The notes under the pieces were generated by a model, which saw only the letters and a list, made by a program, of their open reading frames with translations, was not told the origin of the DNA and did no database searches. Shown here in pieces: positions 1 to 6,156 of a DNA stretch of 6,685 bases. The position numbers and the translations under genes were made by a program. Within the stretch, counting starts at the first letter, position 1, and every line of letters starts with the position of its first letter. Origin of the DNA: Actinomycetota bacterium (lineage in GTDB: Bacteria > Actinomycetota > Actinomycetes > Nanopelagicales > Nanopelagicaceae); the NCBI GenBank assembly GCA_010032125.1, contig RHAU01000029.1, positions 1-6,685 on the forward strand. Direction: 5' to 3'.

Positions 1-63
1 CCAATCGATCCAGAGGGCCAGGAATCGTCGCCCATAACCAGCGCGGCTCAACTCGTTACGCAT
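1..63 (-). CDS. RDD-family membrane protein, N-terminal fragment
   Basis: Only the first 21 codons lie in the window, reading leftward from an ATG at 63-61; the gene runs off the left edge. The visible residues end in GYGRRFLALWIDW, which fits the start of the first helix of an RDD-domain protein (pattern R-R-x-x-A-x-x-I-D). RDD proteins are small multi-pass membrane proteins whose molecular role is mostly unknown. An RDD gene beside type I glnA is a recurrent actinobacterial arrangement, which supports this reading of such a short piece. There is no convincing Shine-Dalgarno site. A TAGGGT lies exactly six bases before the ATG, which suggests a leaderless transcript. The family assignment rests on a short stretch plus context. 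Confidence 0.7.
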   Translation of the reverse strand, partial: MRNELSRAGYGRRFLALWIDW

Positions 64-69
64 GGCAGA

Positions 70-75
70 ACCCTA
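70..75 (-). promoter_or_regulatory. Candidate -10 element of the RDD gene (leaderless)
   Basis: On the minus strand TAGGGT (75 to 70) matches the actinobacterial -10 form TANNNT. It is followed by exactly six bases and then the ATG at 63. That spacing puts the transcription start at or next to the start codon, as in leaderless mRNAs. No recognisable -35 is seen. The hexamer sits in an 8-bp palindrome (CCCTAGGG, 71-78), which may be chance. Confidence 0.45.
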
Positions 76-88
76 GGGCCCGCAAGTC

Positions 89-115
89 GAAACATGGCTG
101 TAACAGAGCAGTTAT
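89..115 (+). promoter_or_regulatory. Candidate GlnR-like operator upstream of glnA
   Basis: GAAAC (89-93), six bases, GTAAC (100-104), six bases, and GTTAT (111-115) form an 11-bp-periodic series. The first two match the half-site sequences of the actinobacterial nitrogen regulator GlnR (GTnAC-n6-GAAAC repeats) with the right spacing. They occur in b-then-a order, and the third element is degenerate, as is the position before 89. The series lies directly upstream of the best -35/-10 pair for glnA, where an activator would bind. Whether this organism encodes GlnR cannot be seen here, so the call is tentative. Confidence 0.35.
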
Positions 116-142
116 GACTTTTTCACCGCACCGGCTTAGGTT
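114..142 (+). promoter_or_regulatory. Predicted glnA promoter
   Basis: ATGACT (114-119) resembles a -35 (TTGACN), followed after 17 bases by TAGGTT (137-142), a TANNNT -10. Transcription would begin near 149, giving a leader of about 50 nt with a Shine-Dalgarno site. This is the best-spaced pair I find between the divergent starts, and it sits immediately next to the candidate GlnR box. Confidence 0.4.
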
Positions 143-192
143 TACGCCATCGAATCGGGCTCATCGTCGAGTCCACACCAAGGTTCAAATCC

Positions 193-197
193 AGGAG
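193..197 (+). promoter_or_regulatory. glnA ribosome binding site
   Basis: AGGAG ends four bases before the ATG at 202 and fixes that start. It is the only clear Shine-Dalgarno sequence upstream of any complete gene in this window; the others look leaderless or nearly so. Confidence 0.8.
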
Positions 198-201
198 AAC
201 C

Positions 202-1632
202 ATGTTTAAGAATCCAACCGAGTTACTCAACTTTATAAAGAAGGAAAATGTTGCGCTCGTTGATGTTCGCTTCATAGACCTTCCCGGCATTCAGCACCAT
301 TTCAATGTGCCAGCAGCGCAATTCACGGAAGATGTCTTCAAAGATGGATTGATGTTTGACGGTTCCTCAATTCGAGGATTCCAATCAATCCACGAATCAG
401 ATATGAAACTTCTTCCCGCTCCTGAGACAGCATTCGTTGATCCATTCCGTAAAGAGAAAACTCTTGTCGTCCACTTCTCAGTAGTAAACCCAGATGACAA
501 TTCACCTTATTCGCGTGATCCTCGCCAGGTTGTCTCGAAGGCAGTGGATTACATGAGATCGACCGGGATTGCTGATACCGCTTTCTTCGCACCGGAAGCA
601 GAGTTCTACGTCTTCGATCGCGTTCGCTACCAGACAGGTATGAATACCGGCTACTACGAAGTTGACTCTTACGAGGGCGCTTGGAATACCGGAATCGTCG
701 CAGATCCAGATGGAACTCCTAACCGCGGATACCGGACACGTATCAAAGGTGGATATTTCCCAGTATCACCAACGGATCAATTCGCTGATCTTCGCGATCG
801 CATGGTCATCAACTTGGAAAGAGTGGGACTTTCAGTAGAGCGAGCCCATCACGAAGTTGGAACTGCAGGACAGATGGAGATCAATTACCGTTTCAACGAC
901 ATTCTTCATGCCGGCGATGATTTGATGAAGTTCAAATACGTCGTTCGCAATACTGCATGGGAAGCCGGCAAGACTGTGACATTCATGCCAAAACCACTCT
1001 TCGGCGACAACGGCTCTGGAATGCATTGCCACCAATCTCTCTGGAAAGATGGCAAGCCGCTGTTCTGGGGCGATGGATATGCGAATCTCTCAGATGTTGC
1101 ACGTTGGTATATCGGTGGACTTCTCAAGCATGCCCCATCGCTTTTGGCGTTTACCAACCCGACAGTGAATTCATACAAGCGCTTAGTTCCTGGATACGAA
1201 GCGCCAGTGAATCTTGTCTACTCGGCTCGTAACCGTTCGGCATGTATTCGAATTCCGATTACCGGTTCAAGTCCGAAAGCAAAGCGCATCGAATTCCGTT
1301 GCCCAGATCCTTCCTCAAATCCTTATCTCGCATTCTCTGCGATTTTGATGGCAGGTCTTGATGGAATCACCAACAAGATTGAACCACCAGCGCCAGTAGA
1401 TAAGGATCTTTACGAATTGCATGGCGATGAGAAGAAATCAGTTCCACAGGTTCCAGGTTCTCTTGATGCCGTAATCACCAGCCTTGAGAAGGACCATGAG
1501 TTCCTCACTCGCGGCGGTGTATTCACAGAAGATCTCATCAGCACCTGGATTGACTGGAAGAGAAATTCTGAAATCGATTATGTTCGTCTCCGACCACATC
1601 CAGCGGAATTCGAACTTTATTTCGATATTTAA
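202..1632 (+). CDS. glnA: Type I glutamine synthetase
   Basis: Cytosolic, dodecameric enzyme that makes glutamine from glutamate and ammonia with ATP; the main ammonia-assimilating step. The 476-residue length is full for the GSI-beta class. Visible motifs: FDGSSIRGF at 52-60 (Asp53 helps deprotonate ammonium); the PEAEFYVFD metal-ligand region with Glu132 and Glu134; HHEVGTAGQMEI around 216-227 with Glu218 and Glu226; the ATP-binding region around 261-279 ending GSGMHCHQS (His275); and the NPTVNSYKRLVPGYEAP glutamate/ATP segment at 319-335. Tyr404 in DKDLYEL matches the tyrosine that GlnE adenylylates in GSI-beta enzymes, so post-translational control is likely. The residues after it read HGDE rather than the usual PPEE. 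The start is fixed by AGGAG, and a strong terminator follows seven bases after the stop. It appears monocistronic. Confidence 0.97.
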   Translation: MFKNPTELLNFIKKENVALVDVRFIDLPGIQHHFNVPAAQFTEDVFKDGLMFDGSSIRGFQSIHESDMKLLPAPETAFVDPFRKEKTLVVHFSVVNPDDNSPYSRDPRQVVSKAVDYMRSTGIADTAFFAPEAEFYVFDRVRYQTGMNTGYYEVDSYEGAWNTGIVADPDGTPNRGYRTRIKGGYFPVSPTDQFADLRDRMVINLERVGLSVERAHHEVGTAGQMEINYRFNDILHAGDDLMKFKYVVRNTAWEAGKTVTFMPKPLFGDNGSGMHCHQSLWKDGKPLFWGDGYANLSDVARWYIGGLLKHAPSLLAFTNPTVNSYKRLVPGYEAPVNLVYSARNRSACIRIPITGSSPKAKRIEFRCPDPSSNPYLAFSAILMAGLDGITNKIEPPAPVDKDLYELHGDEKKSVPQVPGSLDAVITSLEKDHEFLTRGGVFTEDLISTWIDWKRNSEIDYVRLRPHPAEFELYFDI

Positions 1633-1638
1633 AGAGTC

Positions 1639-1683
1639 AAAAAAAGAACGGGGCTCGCCACAAGCGGGCCCCGTTCTTTTTTT
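1639..1683. terminator. Bidirectional rho-independent terminator
   Basis: Seven A residues (1639-1645) lead into a 13-bp stem (1646-1658 with 1664-1676, one G-T wobble) around the loop CACAA, followed by seven T residues (1677-1683). The GC-rich stem flanked by A and T tracts can terminate from either side. It lies between the ends of the convergent glnA and M48 genes, so it probably serves both. Confidence 0.93.
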
Positions 1684-1689
1684 CTGGAA

Positions 1690-2907
1690 TTACAGAAGTG
1701 CGCGTAACCGCTCTGCAAGGGGCGGATGCGTGTAATTAAACGCAACATAGGCAGGATGTGGCGTTAGATTTGCAAGAGAATCCTTCGCTGTCTTCTCTAA
1801 GGCTGTTCTCATTTCCTTTGCAGAATAAGTGATCTTTCCAAATTGATCGGCATCAAACTCATTTTTGCGTGAAAGTGAATTATTTAGAAGTCCTAGAAGC
1901 AGATTCAAAGGTCCAAGGAGGATAAAGAAGGTGATGGCTGATAGATGGAAACTCGACTGCTCCGCACCGAGGGCGGTTGAAAGTTGCTCGTATTGAAGAA
2001 GCCAGCCAAGGAGTGCAAATATGGCAAGTGTTTGGAGAATCGACATGATAAACATCGCGAGAGTGTGCTTGCGCTTGTAGTGACCGATTTCGTGGGCCAG
2101 AACGCCAACAACTTCTTTCGTCGTTAACTTCTCGACAAGAGTATCGAAAAGCACAATCATCTTACTTCTGCCCAGGCCTGAGAAGAACGCGTTTGCCTTC
2201 GTCGATCGTTTGGAACCATCCATCACAAAGAGTCTCGTGAGCGAGTAACCCTGGCTTTGGCAGTATTCAGTGATAGCAGTTTTTAATTCGCCTTCGGGAA
2301 GCGGGGTTAATTTATTAAAAAGCGGCAGAATTAAACGTGTTCCGAACATAAACGTGAATAGAGAGAAAGCGGCAACGAGTAACCATCCATATAGCCAGAA
2401 TTTTTCAGCAAAGTTGACATACAACCAGATGATGAGTGCCAAGACGGGACCGGCGACGACAACGGATACAAGCGTTCCCTTAATCAGATCAAGGAGAAAT
2501 GTTCGCGGAGTCACTTTATTGAATCCGAAACGTTCCTCAATCGAAAAGATTGAATAGAGATTGAATGGCAGTTCTAATGCACTTGATATGACGGATAAGG
2601 CGGCCAGAAAAATGAGAGAGAGGAGAACGGTATTGGAAGTAAATCCGCGTACCCAGGAATCAAGAGCAGCTAGCCAGCCTTGAGTTAGAGCAAGAATGGT
2701 TACGGCAGTCATCAGTGAGGAAGAAATCAATCCCAAGCGGTATTTCTCGTATCCGTAATTGATGGAGGTACTTCGTTCCTTTTCATCGTATAGATGAGCG
2801 ACCTCCGCAGGAATCGGCGCATGCGCACGACTTTGATTGAGGTAATCAAGGAGAGATTCGATAACAAAGACAAGTACGACTATTGCCACGACGACAGTGA
2901 GGAGCAT
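1690..2907 (-). CDS. M48 family zinc metalloprotease, Ste24/CAAX-protease type
   Basis: Integral membrane zinc endopeptidase. The sequence shows HEIGH (residues 274-278, counted from the upstream GTG at 2913) with the catalytic Glu and two His ligands, and the third-ligand segment NEFDAD (Glu352). The C-terminal THPPLAERLRAL, typical of M48A, is also present. Several hydrophobic stretches fit membrane helices: about 3-20, 62-82, 94-112, 145-167, 172-196, 286-306 and 326-345. The layout and the length of about 405 aa match yeast Ste24 and bacterial M48A homologues rather than the shorter HtpX (~290 aa). Bacterial members are thought to act in membrane-protein quality control; the substrate here is unknown. 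I prefer the ATG at 2907 because TACCCT lies six bases before it; the frame also allows a GTG at 2913. The gene is convergent with glnA and divergent from the amidotransferase. Confidence 0.9.
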   Translation of the reverse strand: MLLTVVVAIVVLVFVIESLLDYLNQSRAHAPIPAEVAHLYDEKERSTSINYGYEKYRLGLISSSLMTAVTILALTQGWLAALDSWVRGFTSNTVLLSLIFLAALSVISSALELPFNLYSIFSIEERFGFNKVTPRTFLLDLIKGTLVSVVVAGPVLALIIWLYVNFAEKFWLYGWLLVAAFSLFTFMFGTRLILPLFNKLTPLPEGELKTAITEYCQSQGYSLTRLFVMDGSKRSTKANAFFSGLGRSKMIVLFDTLVEKLTTKEVVGVLAHEIGHYKRKHTLAMFIMSILQTLAIFALLGWLLQYEQLSTALGAEQSSFHLSAITFFILLGPLNLLLGLLNNSLSRKNEFDADQFGKITYSAKEMRTALEKTAKDSLANLTPHPAYVAFNYTHPPLAERLRALL

Positions 2908-2913
2908 ATTCAC

Positions 2914-2919
2914 AGGGTA
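2914..2919 (-). promoter_or_regulatory. Candidate -10 of the M48 gene (leaderless)
   Basis: Minus-strand TACCCT (2919 to 2914) fits TANNNT and is followed by six bases and then ATG at 2907. No Shine-Dalgarno sequence is present. The spacing favours 2907 over the GTG at 2913, which would directly abut the hexamer and lie upstream of the RNA start. Confidence 0.45.
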
Positions 2920-2924
2920 ATAGA

Positions 2925-2930
2925 TACCAT
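2925..2930 (+). promoter_or_regulatory. Candidate -10 of the amidotransferase gene (leaderless)
   Basis: TACCAT (2925-2930) fits TANNNT and is followed by exactly six bases and then ATG at 2937. No Shine-Dalgarno site is seen. It lies back to back with the M48 -10, with only five bases between the two hexamers. Confidence 0.5.
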
Positions 2931-2936
2931 CGGCTC

Positions 2937-3671
2937 ATGTGCCGATTGATGGCGTTTGCATCGTTGACGGAGACCACGCTCCCCTCATTTGTTGGTAAGG
3001 AATTCCCAGAATTCGTAGAGTTATCTAAGGCCCATCGAGATGGTTGGGGCCTTGCTCTCGCATCTCGTGAAGGGGCGCGGGTGACGAAGACCTCTCAATC
3101 TGCTGCTGAAAGTCCTTCGTTTACAGATACTGTTTTTAGCCAGACAAGTAGCGCAGGACTACTTCACTTTCGATGGGCTTCACCTGGCCTTGAGGTAACC
3201 GATAAGAACTCGCATCCATTTCACTACGGTGATATCGCGATGATTCACAATGGTGCCGTTACGCCGTATGAATCGCTCATTCCAAGAATTGATTCAGAAC
3301 TTCTTACGCTACGTAATGGTGATACTGACAGTGAACTGTATTTTCTCTTTGTTTTGACCATGATTCACAGGAGCAATTTCCTTGATGGGGTGCGCGCAGC
3401 GATCCGTACAATCAAGTCCGAGTTCGACTACAGCAGTATAAATTCCATGTTCTTTAACAATGACTATCTTGTAGTGGTTTCGGAGCACAACCTCAATCGA
3501 ATTCCTGCTGAGGGCAAAGAGGATTATTATGAGTTGCGCTATCGCCTCACAGATGAAGGCATCGTCGCCGCTTCTTCAGGATGGAAGCAAGACGGTTGGA
3601 AACTCTTAGAGAATCATCAGTTGTTGATCTATGATCGAAAAAATAAGTCACACACTCTTGAAAGCATCTGA
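2937..3671 (+). CDS. Class II glutamine amidotransferase, YafJ-like
   Basis: A 244-residue, stand-alone Ntn-type glutaminase domain, predicted cytosolic. The start is certain because Cys2, the catalytic N-terminal nucleophile once Met1 is removed, follows the ATG in MCRLMAFA. Further family motifs are HRDGWGLA (33-40), HFRWAS (77-82), NSHPF (91-95), MIHNG (102-106, Asn105-Gly106 oxyanion region) and GDTDSELYF (128-136). This set matches YafJ-type proteins in GATase_4 and related families. No synthetase domain is fused, so the ammonia acceptor or amide substrate is unknown. EgtC of ergothioneine synthesis is a relative, but no egt gene is nearby. Its 3' end overlaps the convergent EamA gene by 24 bp. 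The tie to glnA (glutamine maker and glutamine user) is only proximity; they are separate transcription units. Confidence 0.9.
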   Translation: MCRLMAFASLTETTLPSFVGKEFPEFVELSKAHRDGWGLALASREGARVTKTSQSAAESPSFTDTVFSQTSSAGLLHFRWASPGLEVTDKNSHPFHYGDIAMIHNGAVTPYESLIPRIDSELLTLRNGDTDSELYFLFVLTMIHRSNFLDGVRAAIRTIKSEFDYSSINSMFFNNDYLVVVSEHNLNRIPAEGKEDYYELRYRLTDEGIVAASSGWKQDGWKLLENHQLLIYDRKNKSHTLESI

Positions 3672-4586
3672 TCGCCTTTCGCTCAAAACCACGATAACAA
3701 CGCCCACGATGACGATGAGTCCGCCTATCGCGTAGTTTCTAGTTATTCGTTCATCTCGGAAGAGGGCCCCCAGAGTCACCGCAATAACCGGATTTACATA
3801 TGCGTACGTTGCTGTTAACGCCACCGGAGCATGAGAGACAAGCCAGAGATATGCGCTGTAAGCAATCATTGATCCGAAAATAACGAGATACCAGAACCAG
3901 AACCAAGACGATGGCGACGCTGTTTGAAAATCTTTGAGGCTCTCACCTTTGACTAGCCCTGCAATCGAAAGCGATACCCCTCCCGCCAACATCTCGTATG
4001 CGGTAAAAACCAAGGCATTTTTAGGTAGTGGGAATCGAGGTGCGAGATATGTGCCTAATGCCCATCCGATATTTCCAATCAGCACCATAAACATGAAGAA
4101 CACAACGGTTCCAGAACTCTCTCCGCTCACCGCTTGAATACTTCCGGGTTTGAGAAGTAGTGCTACCCCGAGAAAACCCACAATCACACCTAGCCATGCT
4201 TTCTTTGATGGCGATTGGCCTGAGATAGTTTTAAAAATTGAAATCCACAACGGAAGCGCTGCAATGATAAGTGCAACGACGCCGGAGGGAACATGAACTT
4301 CGGCGACTGCAACATTTCCAAGTCCAAAGCCGAGAACCACCGCACCCATGATGACTGATGTGCGAATTTGAGGAGCTGGAATTGTTATTTCCTTCAAACC
4401 ACTTTTCACAACGATGAGAATTGCCAGCAATATTCCAGCGGTGAGAAATCGAATTCCCATCGCCAAGAGTGGTGGCATCGTTTCAATCACATACGCGATG
4501 GCTATATATGTCGAACCCCAGATGATGTACACAGTCCATAACGCGCCCCACATTTGCGCGGTACGCGATTGAGTCGGCACCTCCAT
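3648..4586 (-). CDS. EamA/DMT-superfamily transporter, YedA-like
   Basis: A 312-residue inner-membrane protein with two EamA repeats and about ten hydrophobic helices, predicted to export small metabolites. The first repeat begins with WGSTYIAI (23-30) and carries the family arginine in GIRFLTAG (44-51). The second repeat (about 160-302) includes YAYVNPVIAV (261-270), typical of the last repeat's core. Overall it resembles the YedA branch; the substrate cannot be inferred. The frame opens with ATG at 4586. However, a TAGATT -10 abuts that ATG, and the leaderless spacing would fit the GTG at 4580 instead, shortening the protein by two residues. It diverges from the ABC exporter gene across 25 bp, and its 3' end overlaps the amidotransferase gene with no terminator between them. 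Confidence 0.92.
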   Translation of the reverse strand: MEVPTQSRTAQMWGALWTVYIIWGSTYIAIAYVIETMPPLLAMGIRFLTAGILLAILIVVKSGLKEITIPAPQIRTSVIMGAVVLGFGLGNVAVAEVHVPSGVVALIIAALPLWISIFKTISGQSPSKKAWLGVIVGFLGVALLLKPGSIQAVSGESSGTVVFFMFMVLIGNIGWALGTYLAPRFPLPKNALVFTAYEMLAGGVSLSIAGLVKGESLKDFQTASPSSWFWFWYLVIFGSMIAYSAYLWLVSHAPVALTATYAYVNPVIAVTLGALFRDERITRNYAIGGLIVIVGVVIVVLSERRSDAFKSV

Positions 4587-4592
4587 AATCTA
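4587..4592 (-). promoter_or_regulatory. Candidate -10 of the EamA gene
   Basis: Minus-strand TAGATT (4592 to 4587) fits TANNNT. Six bases downstream is the in-frame GTG at 4580, the same spacing seen before the other genes here. If it is used, the ATG at 4586 lies upstream of the RNA start. Confidence 0.4.
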
Positions 4593-4596
4593 GCGG

Positions 4597-4602
4597 TAGG
4601 GT
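4597..4602 (+). promoter_or_regulatory. Candidate -10 of the first ABC subunit gene
   Basis: TAGGGT (4597-4602) fits TANNNT and lies nine bases before ATG 4612, giving a leader of zero to a few bases. The AGGG within it could instead be a weak ribosome site at a long spacing. It lies four bases from the opposing EamA -10. Confidence 0.35.
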
Positions 4603-4611
4603 TGCGAATCT

Positions 4612-6156
4612 ATGTCTCGTACGCCATTTGATCATCTTCCGGTCGTTGACCCGGGCACGCCGGATTTGCGATCAACGAGGCAATTTATTTTCTGGATAGG
4701 AAAAAATCAGCGTCGCATCATCGCTACTGGTACATTTTTTGGAATCCTTAACTTGCTCTGCGTCGCGGTCATGCCAGGAATTCTCGGTAGAGGCATTCAA
4801 GCAATTGCTGATGAAGCGCCGGACCAATTGAGAATTTGGGTACTGGTCGCACTTGCGGTTGGAGTACTTCAGGCCTTTGCCGGAATCATGCGCCACAGGC
4901 GAGCTGTTGGAAGCTGGATATCTGCTGCGACTCGACTACAACAACTCATCGTTCGCAAAGCAGTGGATTTAGGCGCAGACCTTCCGCGGCTGATTTCAAC
5001 TGGAGAAGTCTCCGCTATTAACTCCAATGATGTGGAACGAGTCGCTCGCCTTTACGACTTGATTCCTCGTTTGGCCGGCGCAATTGTCACTTTCTTCTTC
5101 GTTTCAGGATTACTCATTTCTTCCTCGCCAACTCTCGGATTGATGGTTGTTATTGGCGTCCCACTACTGAGTTTGATCATTGGACCAATCATCAAGCCAC
5201 TCCAGAAGAGAGAGTCAACCCAACGAGAGAAACTCTCCCATTCCTCTTCCCTTGCAGCAGATACTGTTGCCGGACTTCGAATTCTCCGTGGAATTGGCGG
5301 CGAAGAAACTTTCCTAAGGCGCTTTCAGAACTCCTCGCAACAAGTCCGCGCCGCTGCAGTGCGGACCGCAAAGATGCGGGCCTTGCTCGATGGTCTTCAA
5401 ATCATTCTTCCCGGAACGCTTATTGTGGGCGTGATATGGGCAGGTGGAACACTGGTCGCGCAAGGTGATTTAAAAGTTGGAGAACTCTTGGCCTTTTACG
5501 GGTACAGCTCATTTCTTATGATCCCTCTGCAAATTCTGACTGAATCTGCGCAACGAGTGACGTCAGGAACCGTTGCAGCCAGACGCGTGATGCGCCTGCT
5601 GAGTTCCGAATCGCTGGAAGAGTTTGGAGGCGATGAATTCCCAGAAGCATTCACTGAAATCCTTGATAGCCAATCAGGAATCAATATCAGACGTGATGAA
5701 CTGCTTGGAGTGGCATGTGACAACTCTCTCGATGCAGATGAGATTGTCGATCGACTCGGCGGTTATGCTGAAAGTTCGACCGTCATGGTGGATCGAATCG
5801 CGCTGAGTTCATTCTCCGAAAATTCAATTCGAACACATATATATTCGCAGGAGAAAGAACCGGCACTTCTCTCCGGAACGATAAGCACCCACTTTGCAGT
5901 CCCGCATTCAAATCGAATAACTATCGACCAAGCCCTCAATGCCGCTTCAGCCCACGATGTACTGGATTCTCTTGATGGGGATGGTTATTCAGCCGAAGTT
6001 GTTGAGCGCGGACGAACACTTTCCGGAGGACAGCGTCAGCGTTTATCTCTTGCTCGCACTCTATTCGTCGACGCGCCCATCACCATCTTGGATGACCCAA
6101 CGAGCGCCGTCGATGCTCACACTGAAGCGCGAATAGCCGAGCGACTCCGGTGGTAA
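4612..6156 (+). CDS. ABC exporter half-transporter, degenerate-site subunit, 3' end lost at rearrangement
   Basis: A fused membrane/ATPase half-transporter of the actinobacterial heterodimeric exporter type. The transmembrane domain spans about residues 30-320 with hydrophobic helices near 36-58, 74-92, 153-190 and 262-282. The nucleotide-binding domain follows from about 350. Walker A is absent: where GxxGxGK[S/T] should be (about 364-382) the sequence reads GVACDNSLDADEIVDRLGG. The Q-loop Gln413, the signature LSGGQ (470-474), the Walker B-like ITILDDP (Asp495 where the catalytic Glu normally sits) and the SAVD D-loop are present. So its own ATP site is probably inactive, while its signature motif can complete the partner's site. 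The real gene continues past residue 513; the last codon and the stop (6151-6156) come from the inverted segment. The missing end is mostly the minus-strand piece at 6594-6685. Confidence 0.88.
   Translation: MSRTPFDHLPVVDPGTPDLRSTRQFIFWIGKNQRRIIATGTFFGILNLLCVAVMPGILGRGIQAIADEAPDQLRIWVLVALAVGVLQAFAGIMRHRRAVGSWISAATRLQQLIVRKAVDLGADLPRLISTGEVSAINSNDVERVARLYDLIPRLAGAIVTFFFVSGLLISSSPTLGLMVVIGVPLLSLIIGPIIKPLQKRESTQREKLSHSSSLAADTVAGLRILRGIGGEETFLRRFQNSSQQVRAAAVRTAKMRALLDGLQIILPGTLIVGVIWAGGTLVAQGDLKVGELLAFYGYSSFLMIPLQILTESAQRVTSGTVAARRVMRLLSSESLEEFGGDEFPEAFTEILDSQSGINIRRDELLGVACDNSLDADEIVDRLGGYAESSTVMVDRIALSSFSENSIRTHIYSQEKEPALLSGTISTHFAVPHSNRITIDQALNAASAHDVLDSLDGDGYSAEVVERGRTLSGGQRQRLSLARTLFVDAPITILDDPTSAVDAHTEARIAERLRW
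6143..6156. other. Inversion junction (chimera or rearrangement breakpoint)
   Basis: Coding potential switches strand here. Up to about 6150 the plus strand encodes the first ABC subunit in register through TEARIAERLR. From about 6148 rightward the minus strand encodes the second ABC subunit, which stops matching family expectations after IELPP. Both frames can be read through the GACTCCGG region (6143-6150), so a few bases of microhomology may lie at the joint. I see no longer inverted repeat or recombinase site. The exact base cannot be fixed without the native locus. Confidence 0.75.

Noticed and set aside
71..78. CCCTAGGG palindrome as a regulator site
   Set aside because: Eight bases is too short to separate from chance, and half of it is already explained by the TAGGGT -10 candidate.
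143..192. Riboswitch or glutamine-sensing leader in the glnA 5' UTR
   Set aside because: The predicted leader is only about 50 nt, and I see no stable stem or known aptamer signature in it.
291..1735. Several open frames of 60-90 codons within and across glnA on both strands
   Set aside because: They overlap a clearly conserved enzyme, show no protein-family resemblance, and have no start signals of their own.
1905..2557. Open frames overlapping the M48 gene on either strand
   Set aside because: They are shadows of the protease gene, rich in Ser, Arg and Asn runs typical of out-of-frame translation, with no recognisable motif.
6061..6147. Continuation of the minus-strand ABC frame past IELPP
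   Set aside because: These codons are the antisense of the plus-strand Walker B region of the first ABC gene and have no resemblance to ABC membrane domains; the frame is open by chance across the junction.
4612..6156. Natural C-terminal truncation of the first ABC subunit
   Set aside because: The expected C-terminal segment is present nearby on the other strand with its own stop coupled to the next gene, so the truncation is a product of the rearrangement.
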